The notes under the pieces: generated by a model
Told to the model about the DNA's origin: nothing
Seen by the model: only the letters and a program-made list of their open reading frames with translations
Databases searched by the model: none
Program-made: the position numbers and the translations under genes
Origin: Sphagnum compactum
Lineage: Eukaryota; Bryophyta; Sphagnopsida; Sphagnales
Reading direction: 5' to 3'
Length of the DNA: 64,000 nt
Assembly (NCBI GenBank): GCA_965153455.1
Contig: OZ234493.1
Span: 26,030,213 to 26,094,212 of the forward strand
Part shown: positions 22,031 to 34,675 of the stretch, one piece after another
Position numbering within the stretch: the stretch's first letter is position 1
Layout of the letters: the number at the start of each line of letters is the position of its first letter

Positions 22031-24229
22031 CACAAAAGTAAAGCCGAGGGGAGTTATTTCAGGAACTCCCTGCTCCCAGGGAGTTACCCCCCGTAATGCC
22101 CGCAGCCCATCTTCAGGATGAAGAAAAGTAATTTAGTGGATGAAAAATGAAAATTCTTGATGAAGAAGTGGGAGAACCCACCAAACAGGATGAAGAAGAG
22201 GGAGATCCCCTAAGCAATCCATACTTACTCTTTGTAAAGCCCTCCATTATTAGTGTTGAAAAATTGGGCCACGGCATTACGAACTACCCAACACTGTACC
22301 AGGCAGGGTTTCCACCAGGAGAAACAAAAGCAGCATTAGCTACTAGTAAATGAATGAAGCATATTCTGATGCATTTCTGCAATCAGATTTGTAGCCAGAT
22401 TTCTGGTATCTGAAAACAGTCCAGAGTTTCAAAGAAAGGAGCAGGCCCAATCATGAGACTTAATACTCAATTTTGTGCATCAAAACCAGCTACATTTTCA
22501 AACTATGCATCTGGCTAAAACACTGAGGCAAGTTCCTCTGCAAAGCTGCCTTTGATGGTAGCCACTAGTCAAAAGCCATGGTAGTTCTCCAGGTTCACCA
22601 CCTGTTTGTCTTGAGTTCTAGCCGGCAAGATGTCTTCTAGAGTTTCTTCAGGAAATAGGACCACCTCTTTCTTGCAAGCTAAGCTCTTACAATTTGTCTG
22701 TCAGCAGAGAGTAATGGTTAAGACCCCTGTCACTGCTTGTTCTATACAACTTTTCCCCCACAAAAATGAATTATGAAATAGATCAGGTCTAATCTAATTC
22801 TAATGCTCCAAAAGTGAAAAACTCTCAATGCAGTGATGAGGGATGGAGGGAGTGAGTGAGTCCAGGGTTCTTCAGAATTCCAAGATTGGAATCATGCGAC
22901 ATGCCTTGGGCCTCAAGTGTAGTTCATTTTTAACATGCCCCCCACATTCCTCCCCTTTGACACCAGCAATTTCCAGCCCAGCTGCAACTCTCCGATGGAA
23001 AGTCCCTGTCCATGCAGCAATAATCAGGGCTTGCCATATCAGTGGTTTTGTATTAGAGCAGCTCCACGCATCCTCACTATGTGGCATTGCATCAATTTTT
23101 CTCACATATAAGATTAGTTATTTACTTTTTCTCAACCTAAACCATCAAACTAAAATGAAGACTGCAAAGGGTGAGAGACTACTAATAGCCACCCACCCAG
23201 ATCAATCAAACAATCTAGCCAATCAGCAGCAAGTGTTAGGCTTTGCCATGCATTTTGCCAGCCTCAGAATCCTGTCCAAAAATGCTGGGCCAAAACCATT
23301 TTGCTGAGCCAAAGAGGCACGTTTGGAGTTGCTCTTAGGCTGATGTGATCACACCAGCCTAATGGAAGAGACCCTAAATGTATTTCTTGCTTTTAAGCTT
23401 GATGATGATGTTCAAAGGTTTGATAACCAGAACTGAGGTTGAAGCTTCTTGCAGCTTCTGCCAAAACAAAATTTGCAGTCCTTGAGGGAGGGGGGCTGGG
23501 GGGAGGGGGGGTACCATGACTGAAACCCTGACCAAGTGAGTCCAGCAGTTGTTAGTGACCCAGTCATCATCAGGTCTCTGCCACCAAGAGCATATACAAT
23601 GACAAAGATCCTTGAGTTCTTTCTGCTATTGGTTTGATGATGGATTTGCCTGCTCTTTTTCTGTCCACACTCAAAAGCTCTTCAATTGAAGCAAAGGCTG
23701 CAAACCCACTTAGGTTACCCAACCTGTAATTACAGAGACTTGACACCCAGAACCCATTGTTTCAAACGCTGTGTTTTCCCATCTTCCTGCTATGAGAAGG
23801 GGTGGGGGGGGGCACAGAGCTTGACCTTAGAAACACAAGCTATGGTTCAACAATAGAGAAGAGGGACTAGACTGTACACTTTAATTAAAGAAGTGGCAGT
23901 AGAAATGAGAGCTACAAAACAAAACTCTAGAGCTTCTATACACTCAAGACTACATAAGAAGGAAACCAAGAAACCACGGTTACCTTCAGATTCAGTAGGG
24001 CTTCAACTGGCATCACTAGCATCACTAATGTGCAACAGTAACTGTTGCACACTCGTCCTCTGCAGACATCTGGTCTTCTTAACTATTGCCACTCAATTGC
24101 AACTCAATCAACTTAAGCTAACATAATTAACAACATTAACTTCTATTAAAAAGCCAGGATGCTATTGCTGTAGGCCATAGAAGGCAGAACTACGATTCAA
24201 GGTATCCTTTTGACTAGGTACTGAACATA
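22031..24229. other. Region without a recognised gene
   Basis: A 69-codon ATG frame at 22147-22353 (acidic N-terminus) and longer frames around 22843-23307 show no family resemblance. G-rich runs lie at about 23490-23512 and 23801-23812. Nothing supportable beyond that. Confidence 0.45.
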
Positions 24230-27200
24230 TTTATGAGATTGCAGAGAAATCTTTACAACAACACTTTGAAGATAAGACAACAATGAAGTGCAGCCACAAC
24301 CTTACCAGAGTGGCCCATAAAAGCCTTTTCATTATGAATAGCAGTGATGAGTAACCATAGCTACCCACTGATTTTATCATCTCCAGACGGTAGGTGTGTA
24401 CATTGTAATAATCTACCACCAGAATTTCAAGCAAAACCATCATAGAAAATCTGTCTCCTGAGATTTTGTCGCACGTCTGGAAGCAATGGAAGGACTCAGT
24501 CATGATGTTGGCCAGCAATCAAGAATACGTGGTACTAACAGGTACTAGTACGTACAACAAGTAGTCCGGAAACACTTCCTGCATGAGGGATTCGAGTGGC
24601 TGAAGAAGTTTGGCTAGCTGGTTTATCCAAGGACATGCAGCTTCCATCATTCTCTGACAGATAATCATCCTACCAGGCAACTTCCAAAATTTTGTTGACA
24701 ACACATTCAAAGCTTGTCAAAAGTGCAGAAGGAATATGGCTGTAGACATAGTATTGCTGAGTTAGGAAAGGAATAACTCTCATGAGAATCAAGAAATCTC
24801 CATACTCGTGATTAAGAAAGCCAAAACAAAGTCATGTCTTTTCCTTGAAGTGAAAGAAAGACTTCCACATAAGGGACTTACAGAACCAGGAAGAAGGAAC
24901 AGCACAGAAGGGATGAACTGGAACAAAGAAATAAGAACAAGCAGTATGAACAAAAATTGAGAGTCTCTCATAAGTTAAGGGACCTTCAATCATAACATGT
25001 ACAACATGAAGAAACAAAAAAAAACAGTATGAACAAAAATTGAGAGTCTCTCACTAGTTTAGGGACTGTAAATAGGGACCATCAATCATAACATGTATGA
25101 TAGCAACTTATACATCACAATTTCCCCAATGACTTCACCAACTTGCTCCCTACGGTGGGTATAGGCCTCCATGCTGAATTTCTGTGTCACATCGAGAAGC
25201 AATGGGAAGACTAAGCCATGATACTGGCTCACAACTAACAACATAGAAGGGGAAAAACATAGAGAAAAGTAGAGGCAAAAAAACAATGAGGCACACAATA
25301 AGAAGAAAAAACATAGAATGACAGACAATATGGGAAAAACAAAGGAGGAAAAAGTGGATTCTAGCTTTTATTTCTGATTCTTTTTTTACAAATTTAAACT
25401 CCCCACTTTCAAGAGTCTATACTACAAAAGAAACAGAAGGAGAAAAGCAGAACCTGAGGAGAAGATCCAATCTGGAAGGAACTGCAACTTTAGAAAAAGA
25501 TTAACCTTGTTTCAAAATGAACCACCTTATCACCCATTACAGGTAGTTGGAGGAGCCTTCTGCTCCCCCATAAAAACCTCTGCTGAAACTCATAGTGTAG
25601 TTTTGGGGACCTCCCCAACCACAATTTTCCCACTCCCGATATTTCTCATTATCTCCCTGGAGGCGGGGGAGATTTGTTGTAAGATGATCTACAGCATTAA
25701 TTTGAATGCATCTGGGCCATCCTTATAATAGTGCACCTCAGTTTGACAAAGGGACAAGCACTGCTGTCAGTGCCTTCTGCTCTGGACCTCCACCCTCAGT
25801 TCACAGGGCAGAAGGCACTAACAGCAGTACCAGTCCCTATACGAATGTAAAACTTAAAGAGCCCAAATTAGGAAAAGGAAAAACAATTTTGAAACTAGCT
25901 GGAGACTGGAAAAACTCCTTGGTGTGCGAGAGATGAATGGCATCTAGTTTCTGAGAACTCATACCTTTGCCATAGGTAGAGCCAGCATAGTTAAGCCCTC
26001 AGCGAACTAAAAAGCCCTGTTGCCATTACCATATGTAGAACTGGAGTGGGAACTCCTGCATACCATTGGCAGAGACCTGCTGAGAACCTTTTGCCTTTGC
26101 CAGAGGTAGAGCTCAGGTGAATGACAGCTGTCTTCCCTCTATGCCACAGGAGATGAGGCCTTCCTCCTCCATCTTGCTAGGGCATTTGATTCTTGTGATC
26201 TGATTTCCATGAAATATATCTCATAAGAATCAAGAAATCTCCATTCTCACTGTTGAAGAAAAAAGCGAAGTGAGGTTAACACTTCACATAGAATTCCAAA
26301 GAAGGAAAGACAAAACAGAGAATAAAGGACCAAGAAACGAAAAAACAAAATAAAACACAAAAGCAATATGAACAACAGTGCCAATCTCACACCTGTTCAG
26401 GACCATTAACAGTAGTAACATGTATGACAGTAACTTCTCTATCACAACTTCCCCACTGACTTCATCAGCTCCCTACAGTGGGTAAAGGCCAGTGAAAACC
26501 CTAACCTGCATACTGAGTTTCTGCTGCAATTCTGAAAGCAATGGGAAGACTCAGCCATGCTACTGGCTACCAACAAACAACAACACAAGGAGAAAACTCA
26601 ACAAAAACACAGAACAGGATAGACACTGAAATGTCATGAAATTTCACTTGTTCAGGTTTCTGGGAACTGCCTTGGTCTAATCAAGACCTCAAAGTGACAA
26701 AAGAAGGAAAATCCATTTCACATTCAAAGTCTTCTGCCTATAGCTTCATATCCAACTCTCCAAAGGCAAGCAAATACTTGTGTTTTGTGCAATACCTTGA
26801 TAAAAGTACATTAGATTGTGAAGAAAATTCCACCATAACTATATCTCTCATAAGAATCAAGAATCTCCATTCTAGCAATTAAGAAAGGCAAAACAGGTTG
26901 ATAGTTTTTCATTAAGTCACAGAAATTTCCAGAAAGGATAGACAAAACTGAGAACAAAGGACCATAAAACAAATACAAAACAAGGACAAAAAACCAAAAT
27001 AATTGCCCTTGCAGAATGAACAGTGCCAGTCTCACACTTAGTCTCAAACCTGTTCAGGAACCATCAACAGTAACATGTATGACAGTGACTCCTCCATCAC
27101 AACTTCCCCACTGACTTCATCAGCTCCCTACAGTGAGTAAAGGCCAGTAAAAAAAACTGACCTGCATACTGAGTTTCTGCTGCAAATCTGGAAGCAACAG

Positions 27201-27310
27201 GAAGACTCAGCCATGCTACTGGCTAACAACAAACAACACAAGGAGAAAACTCAACAAAAACACAACAGAAGAGACTGAACACACAGCACAGGACAGCAGG
27301 GGAAAATATA
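24230..27310. repeat. Local segmental duplications (three clear blocks, one partial)
   Basis: Blocks near 24783-25330, 26221-26640 and 26845-27310 share the order: ataagaatcaagaa(a)tctccatt; AAAACA-rich filler; taacatgtatgacag; cacaacttccccactgacttca; ctcccta.agtgggta..ggcc; gaagcaa..ggaagactcagccatg.tactggct; aacaacacaaggagaaaac. A partial copy of the gaagcaatgga.gactcagtcatg part is at about 24480-24520. Spacing is roughly 1.3 kb and 0.66 kb. Minus-strand translations give short plausible exon-like stretches (e.g. near 25110-25190 and 24519-24710) but no recognisable protein; this may be a duplicated decayed gene. Confidence 0.7.
25750..25838. ncRNA. Candidate miRNA-precursor-like hairpin
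   Basis: Two 21-base arms, 25760-25780 (ACTGCTGTCAGTGCCTTCTGC) and 25808-25828 (GCAGAAGGCACTAACAGCAGT), are complementary except for one position, with a 27-base loop. Pairing continues outward (AGGGAC... at 25750 with ...GTCCCT at about 25833-25838) with a few mismatches. Stem length, arm length and mismatch load fit a plant pri-miRNA foldback. I recognise neither arm as a named miRNA. The alternative is a chance or transposon-derived inverted repeat. Confidence 0.4.
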
Positions 27311-28333
27311 GAACTGAACACACAGCAAGTGGGTTTACAAGAAGCTCCCCATTTACAAGACTCTATAAAGGATCATTCAGAATACTCCAAATGCTGAAAT
27401 TCAAAAAAGGAATTCTTCTTTAATGAGCAACCTCTAGTCCTCTTTAACAGAATCTTTTGAGGGTAGCCTTTTATTCTTTAGAAGGACTATAAGACTGACC
27501 ATCTGAGAGACCAAGAAATCTTTAGAACAAGAAATCCTCAAAAACCAACTATTCATAACTCCCAACTTCACAGTAATAGAGATATTGGAAGTAAAATCAG
27601 GCATACAAATCATGTCAATACCTGCATACTCTGGTTGAGAATGTTTATCAAAGATATCACAGGATATAACGTGAGGACTTTGCTTCACAGCTAGATGCAA
27701 GAAGTTACAAGAGAAGCCTTTAGAAGTACAATTCAGCTCACAATACCTCAAGAAAAGCATATCTATTAGATTGTGAAGAAAAATCCACAATAACATGAAG
27801 GTAACTGCTGTGTCAGTTGCACAAAATCAAAAACAAGCATGACAAGAATGAGTGCAGTCATGACCTTGTAATTGTAACTGGTGAAGTATCAGACCATTAT
27901 CACCTTCACCATGAATGGCAGTGACTAGCTGGCATTAATCCTACCAGATCTGGATGGTGGGTGTTGATAAGTATACAAAACTGCTCAAGAGTTTGGACAA
28001 ACAATAAGACAAAAGCTTCATTCTGCTTTTCTGTTGCACTTCCAGATGCATTAAGCACCAGTTATCATTTCTGCTAGCACTCAAGAGACATAGAGACATA
28101 TTGTCACTCTTACTAAATCTGTTGAAGAATGCTAAACATTACAATGCCTGAAGGCCAAGCACTGAGCAGATTTCAATCAGTAAAAGATGAGACCTCAGTT
28201 AACAAACCCCTTGACCATCATCTCTACATCGATCTATGATAACCCAGAGCTCAATAATTTGATTGACAAAATGTTGAACCCATGATGTAGATGCTTACTG
28301 AGTCCATGCATCATCCCACCCCCTTGGCAAGAT
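27311..28333. other. 3' flank of CXIP4, no gene seen
   Basis: A minus-strand frame at 27434-27796 shows no family resemblance. The last few hundred bases before 28334 are probably the CXIP4 3' UTR. Confidence 0.45.
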
Positions 28334-29542
28334 TCATTCCTTCCGATGTCTCTTCCTTCCGTGTTTGTGATCAGCAGTGGAATCATCTTCATTGTCAGCA
28401 CTAATTGCCTCATCAGAATACTCTCTCTTACTCTTGGAGTTTGATTTCTTTGCATTCGTATGCTTGTGTCTCCTGCTTGACTTACTTGATCTGTGGCTCT
28501 TTTCAGAATGGCTTGTCCGATGATGCTTCCCGTCCTCCTCCGCTCCAAAACTTCCATCAACACTATCATCTGGAGACAAACTTCTCCTGCTCAACTTACT
28601 TGATCTGTGCCTCTTTTCAGAATGCCTCTTGTGGTGGTGCTTATGGTCATCCTTTTCAAGACTTCCCTCACTCTCATCTGAAGACAGATCCCTCCTGCTT
28701 GACCTACTTGATTTGTGCCGCATCTTTTCGGAATGCCTTTTTCGGTGCTTCCTATCATCATCCCTTTCAAGACTTTCCTCACTCTTGTCCGGAGAGAGAT
28801 CCCTCCTGCCAGACCTACTTGACCTGTGCCTCTTTTCAGAAGAATGCCTCTTTTGAAGCTTCCTGTCATCATCCTCTTCAAGACCTTCATCACTATCATA
28901 TGGAGACAAATCTGTTTGGCGGCTCTTAGATTTTTTCTTTGTCCGCCTAGATGATCTTGTTTTTTTCTTTGCCTCAGAGCTCTCTTTGTCCAGGGCTTTC
29001 TCTTTACTGCTCTTCTTTTTGCTTCTTCCAAGCCTAGCAAGGGCTCTCTCCATCTCTGAGTCCTCATCGCTATCTGAAATTTCACTCTCTTCATCAGAGC
29101 TGGTAGCATCTCCCGCCGCCACTCCTGTGCCACCACCGACCTCTTTTCCCTTAGTCACTCCTCGTTCCCGCTCCAATGCCGCAACGGCCGCTGCAGCAGC
29201 CTCTTCTTTAGCAGTGAGGAAATTCCTGCACTGGAATGTCAAATGGCCTACTCTTCCGCACTTCTTGCATGCTCCTCGAGCTTCATCGGCGTTGGAGCCA
29301 GTGAGACGGGCTAAGGCAAGAAGCCCCTGGAAACTGTCGTAAGCATTCTGCTCATCTGTAGCAACGGCATCTCCACCTGCGGAGGGATCTGGACCGCCCC
29401 GGTCGTCCCCTCGATGCTTCTGGTCAGGAGCATAAGGATCGTATCCGATTGCACTTTGCCAGATACCGTGAGTTTGCAGAGCTGCACTACTATGCACTCT
29501 ATTGTTTGCGGGCATCCGCACACGGCCCGCTGTTGCCGGCAT
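28334..29542 (-). CDS. CXIP4: CAX-interacting protein 4 (zinc-knuckle, RS-like tail)
   Basis: An intact, intronless frame of 402 codons (ATG 29540-29542). The N-terminus (MPATAGRVRMPANNRVHSSA) and YDPYAP are the conserved CXIP4 opening. A CCHC zinc knuckle follows: C92-X2-C95-X4-H100-X4-C105. Residues about 112-125 are poly-Ala, 145-165 are Ser/Asp/Glu-rich, and from about 205 to 375 there are four to five ~35-residue repeats alternating (D)LSxDxSEgSLExDD with RHSEKRHRSSRSSRR, ending in a basic tail. Family knowledge: plant CXIP4 was isolated as an activator of the vacuolar Ca2+/H+ exchanger CAX1, and is related to animal SREK1IP1, a splicing-associated nuclear protein; the RS-like tail favours a nuclear RNA role. 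No defect is visible. Confidence 0.92.
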   Translation of the reverse strand: MPATAGRVRMPANNRVHSSAALQTHGIWQSAIGYDPYAPDQKHRGDDRGGPDPSAGGDAVATDEQNAYDSFQGLLALARLTGSNADEARGACKKCGRVGHLTFQCRNFLTAKEEAAAAAVAALERERGVTKGKEVGGGTGVAAGDATSSDEESEISDSDEDSEMERALARLGRSKKKSSKEKALDKESSEAKKKTRSSRRTKKKSKSRQTDLSPYDSDEGLEEDDDRKLQKRHSSEKRHRSSRSGRRDLSPDKSEESLERDDDRKHRKRHSEKMRHKSSRSSRRDLSSDESEGSLEKDDHKHHHKRHSEKRHRSSKLSRRSLSPDDSVDGSFGAEEDGKHHRTSHSEKSHRSSKSSRRHKHTNAKKSNSKSKREYSDEAISADNEDDSTADHKHGRKRHRKE

Positions 29543-30066
29543 CTTGCTAGGCTCTTTTTTCCCCCCACAATAATACTACTCCAAAACCCGCAAAAACTCG
29601 CAGGAAATAACAAGAAAGAACTGCACAAACCTTGGATATTGCTTGCTCCTTCCCTTCCTTCCTCCGGCGATAACCGATGCAGAAACCTTTGCAAAAACAC
29701 GAAAATATAACAAGTTGTTCAATCTCACTCCTACTTCTTTACGTACTCCATCCTCAGATTCCGGCCGTGCGAAACACAGGGTGATGATGGTTGCGAAGAT
29801 GGAAAAATCAGAAACGGATCCTTGCAAGTTTCCTTCGTTCTTCTACGAGTACGCCGCTCTCCAAAAAACCACCGACGATTCCACTTCTGGACAAAGCAAG
29901 TGCACAAAACGGAATACCTTCTTCCACTGCTACACTAAGCAACCGGAGAAAACCTCGAACGGGAGGGAATACAGACAGATCTGTCGCGCGAGGGTTTCCA
30001 GGTTAGGGTTTGTGAGACGCGGAAGCATGGAGAAGATGACAATTCCAGCCGCGTTTTCCTCCCTAT
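29543..30066. promoter_or_regulatory. Upstream region of CXIP4; small divergent frame
   Basis: The 5' flank of CXIP4. On the plus strand an ATG frame from about 29783 to 30068 encodes about 95 residues (MEKSETDPCKFPSFFYEYAA near its start) with no recognised domain. It could be a short divergent transcript or chance. A TTAGGGTTT telo-box lies at about 30003-30011. Confidence 0.3.
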
Positions 30067-32618
30067 AATCACTTTTGAACATTAACACATGTAAGAATTT
30101 TTCACATTAGTGCCATGTTGTATAACTTGGTGTGGCCTCTTCTTGCACTTGTTCTTATGGTGCTTTGATTTCCAACATCCACCTAAGCTGGTGGTCATTG
30201 ACCATTGTTGAGCAATTATTACAAACAAGGATACATACTATGTAGTTTTATATTTGTGTATATACCCACTTGACTATTCAAGGTCCGAAAACCAAATCAT
30301 CAAGGCATTAAAGAACCTTGGGAGGCCAAGACCTCAAAAAACCTCAGTAATAAAAAAATTAACATTTTTGAAATCTTGTGTTTTTTCTTCAACTCATAAC
30401 AGGGTTGTTTAAAAGAGAAATTAGCTCTTTCACCTAATGTCTTGTGTTTTGTGTTTAAGGGCGATTTTCAGCTACAAAATTCATTTTATTTAAAGGTGGG
30501 TAGTAAGAGATTGAGCATTATTTATTGTTGAAAAGAGGTGGCATAGTGACATAATCTTTTTGCTAATGTGTATTAAGAAAAAGTTTTATTGTCATTTTTT
30601 AGCGCCCTAGTTTGGCATGCATTATTTGGGTCAAAAAAGTGAAAATTGATAGGTTGCAAAAAAAGGTAGGTTGCACAAAAATTTTAATTTGACAATTTTT
30701 TATCCTTGGAGTAGTTTAATTTGAAATTTTCAAAGCTTGCTATTGCAAAATGCATAAATGTAAGGTGCAAAATCAAAGAACAATAGGGACAAAGAGGTTG
30801 GAGTTGCATTATTTCTATTTGTGTTTCTTGGAGGTTGTTGTGCAACACAAACCCTATGGAGTTTACACTTGAGGATCTATCTATAAACACACCATATTAA
30901 TAACAAACAATGTTTCTTGCTACTTACCACGACATAGTGGATTCAACAACAGACATGGCTCCAACTATGTGATTAGTTGCACGTAGTACATTTACATTTT
31001 TTGTTTTTGTTGACTCTTCCCTTGGTTAAAACCTTTAATCTATGAAGTTATTAATTTTCTTTGAGTTTTCAATTGGAGAAAGCAAAAGAGGAGGAAAAAA
31101 CAAAAGGTGTCTGATTTCATGTCAAGAAGAATGAATTTCAAAAATGAGGGCAAGGTAGTAGTAGTTCTTTAATGTAGTAGTAGATGAGAGGATGGTAGTT
31201 GCGAAAGATGCGAAAAAAAATGAAATTGTGGAGACATTGGCTTACAACCAAAAAAACACATAAACACAACATGCACATTATATATTATAAGTATATATGT
31301 AGGAGTTTTTAAATTTCCAACTGATTTACTAAAGGGAACCTATTATGGATTTTTTTATTTTTTAGTATGGTGTTGTGCAATGAGTGTGGAGTTTTGGGGT
31401 GTGGAGTGAGAGGAAAAAGAAATAGATCTAACATTAAAAAATTTGTGTTGTTGGTGGTGATGACGGTTGATTGTGGGTTGGGGTTCTTCTATTGCAATTC
31501 GATTTTCTTGTCAATCATTGGAGGTACTATGGTTGCAAGAGTGCTAGGGTTGATTAAAGTGACAAGTTTCCTTTGCTATTTTATGATCATGGTGTTGGCC
31601 TCAACAAGGTTTCCAAGTGAAAACCAAGTTTGATGTGTTCTTCTTCTTTGATTCTTGAAATCATATCACAATTGATGGCATTGTGCAAAAATTTATGATG
31701 CATGCGTTGACATTCATTCCTCTTTCGAAACTTATTTCATTTTTTGCAAATTGTGCCACAAGTTTTTGTGAAGACACAACATTCTTAGAACAACCACTTA
31801 TAATATCATATGTTCCTTTTGCAATAAATTTTTGAACTCGTACAATCCTCTTGCAACAACTTTCTAAATTAATAATGTTCATCTTGCAACAACAACCAAT
31901 GAAACCCTAGGTGGTGGGATGGGAATTATAATTATACTTATGAGATGGAATGCAAAGAAGTCCGAAAGATATAATAGACATTCCGCAAATTTTTGTTCAA
32001 ATCATTTTTGTTTGATTCAAATACTAAACAATTTCGATAATGGTCACCTCTTCTATCACTCGCTAAAAAAGGGGGTTCACGATGAGTCTTTCAAGAATAA
32101 GATTTTCCCAAATTTTGCCTTGTTTTTTCTTTTTCTTCTAGGATTAGGGTTTCTTTCCACTTGATGAACCTTAGACTATTCAATCTTCCATCTTCACAAA
32201 AGTGGGTATATTTGTTGTTTCAAGTTGGATTTATGAAGGGAAAAGTTGAGAAGTCGTTGATGATGGAAGAAAAAGAAAAAGGATCTTACAAATATGAAGC
32301 GTTTGACAATGTTGAAAAGTTGGAAGGAGAAGGTGATGGTGATGCTCAAAAAGGTGAAACAATTGTAATTTTTCTAAAGAATGAAGGTGAGGGAAATACT
32401 GCCTAGATTTTACAAGTGGCTAGTTCTCGCCACAATTGTGTTTCTATGCTAGGAGGAGAAGCATTTTTGTTTTTTTTGGTTTGACACTAAATCTATCATT
32501 CAATTATTTCAACTTTTATTTCCTTTTTCTCTCTTTAAAAATTTCTTATAAGTCCAAACCAATATCATACTTTATTTGTGCTAGATTGTGCTACCGCTGA
32601 ACACAAAAAATAAATAAA
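30067..32618. other. AT-rich region, no recognised gene
   Basis: Several frames between 31367 and 32406 are open for 80-90 codons but have no recognisable domain and no consistent splice structure. Nothing else seen. Confidence 0.45.
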
Positions 32619-32890
32619 TTGATGCATGGCAATGTGGATATGTTGAAGCTCCTAGAAGGTGAAACTTTGGTAGCAAGGACAAAAAGGTTGTTGATTGATA
32701 GTGATGCAAATGGATTTGATGTGTTGTCCTACATGAACAAACTTGACACTCTGCAATTTGGAAAGCTACTACTATATACACACACCAATTGCTTTCAACG
32801 CACACTTTGTTGTCAAAGTAAATCTTTTTCTTTTATTAGTTTTCAACCTTGGCATCACAAAAATGCTTTCATGTGGAGGTTAGAGTAATG
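32619..32890 (+). pseudogene. Possible biotin-protein-ligase (HCS1-like) fragment
   Basis: The frame from the ATG near 32622 contains DVLSYMNKLDTLQFGKLLLYT, which resembles the segment just before the catalytic domain of plant holocarboxylase synthetase HCS1 (a Phe-Gly-(Arg/Lys)-(Phe/Leu)-Leu stretch). Immediately after it an (AC)n slip shifts the frame, and the resembling wording (TPIA) continues in another frame before a possible donor at about 32818. No catalytic GRGR-type motif follows within 2 kb. Resemblance is weak and judged by eye; it could be coincidental. Confidence 0.28.
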
Positions 32891-34667
32891 TTGACAAGCT
32901 TAAGCTTGGGCTTTTGGGTGTTCAAGAACTTTCACGCATTTCCAATGGAGATAATAAGTGTAGCTAATGTGCAGTACAAAGGCACAGGCACTGCCATCTT
33001 ATTTCGTAAAAATTAGGAGGTTCTTATTGAACTTTCCATGGATGTCAATGCTAAAAGCATATAGAAGCTTGAAAAGGCATCATAATTGCATGAATCTATC
33101 TTGATAATTGCTCCTTCATTGCATTGATAATTGAATCAACAATGTTATGGACCTCAAGTAATGAACATCATCAATAAAAAGTCCATAGCCACAAAGCTTT
33201 ACAAAAAATGAACTTCAAATGTGCCAAAATTTCAAGATCTAAGAAGCTCCAAGTTCCAACATCTCCTTCGATAACAACCTAAAATTTTCAAACCTCATGA
33301 AAAAGGCAACAATCTAAACTAAAATATGTTATGAGAAATCATGTTTGCTATATCCACACTACTTTGCAACTAGAGCTCAAAAAATAATAATATACGATTA
33401 GACTACAACTAGAGCACATAAATATGGGCAATTAATAAATAAAATGTAACATAAAAAAATCAATGAATTGTACAATAATTGCAATTTAGTTGCACATTAT
33501 AAGCTTGCGAGCTATCATCACAAAGGTTTCAAGAAGAGCTACAACTTTGTAGCTGAAAGCATTTCAATCAAAATTCATATGTAAAAATTATGATCACATA
33601 AAATTTCAAACACATTTGCTCCCCAAGGGGACATGGTCTATTTTATTGTTTTAGAATTGTAATGTCATGGCAAAATACATGTTAGTGCATGATTTGATTG
33701 TTAAACAATAGCATAATTTAGATGTTTACAAAACATGAAATTATTATAAATAACATTGTTGGAATCCTGGGTTTAGTGCAATTATGTTTTGAACTTGATA
33801 TTTTTTAAACAATTCTTTTTAAAATTATATTAATATTGCTAAATTAATTGATAATTTTAACCATTTCAATCAAATAGACTTAATCAAATTTTTGGCATAA
33901 ACAATTAGTTCAATATGATTGAGAATATTTTTGTCCATTATCTGTTGTGATTGAAATTTCAATCATAAAAGTGAACATAAAAACCATACTAGTAATAATG
34001 ATCAAAGTTGAAAAAAAAAAATTTAGACAATTTCATCCCTCCAAATTCATTTACTCCATAAAATTCAATTATAATGACGTAAACCATCCATTGAAACTCA
34101 TTTCATATAGTTGCTTCAAATTCATTGTTAAAACCCACCCAATTCATTGATGTATCTTAAATGACATTTCATTGAGGATATTCTTCTTGGGGAGTTGTAT
34201 TCCTGAAATCAATCTTTCTTTTCTTTTCATGTAAGGCACTTAACTATATTTTTGTATGGTAAACTGGCCCATCATTGATCACTTACCTATGACTAAACAT
34301 TTGGCAAATCTTTCTCAATTCTTCTCCATTTTGAGTGATTTAACATGTTATAGGAGTGCCTTCTTAAGCTCTACAAATCATTTTTGAAATGTAAAGCCAA
34401 AAGACCAGCCAAAAAAGAACAACAAAGAAAACATGTTTTTTTTAATTGGAATTTCATTTTTCATTTTTCTTCATTTTGACCCCTCCTACTTTTAAACCAA
34501 CTTTCTTATTTCTTAATCATTTGAAATGAGTTAAACTGTTATAAGAACGCCATGTGAAGTTTTGCAAATCATCTTTGAACCCTAATAGCCATATAACAAC
34601 ATACAAGGAATTTTTGGGGTGTTCAAGAACTGGCCTTTGAAATGTTTGGTGGTTTGTTTTTTTTTAG
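32891..34667. other. AT-rich region, no gene seen
   Basis: Low-complexity AT-rich DNA flanking the left end of the hAT element; no feature recognised. Confidence 0.5.
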
Positions 34668-34675
34668 GTCTTGAC
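34668..34675. repeat. 8-bp target-site duplication, left copy
   Basis: GTCTTGAC, repeated exactly at 42913-42920. The 8-bp length is the hAT superfamily signature. Confidence 0.85.

Noticed and set aside
22147-22353. 69-codon ATG frame with acidic N-terminus
   Set aside because: No family resemblance, no splice context and a composition not clearly different from surrounding DNA.
27434-27796. 120-codon minus-strand frame
   Set aside because: No recognisable domain and it overlaps the edge of a duplicated noncoding block.
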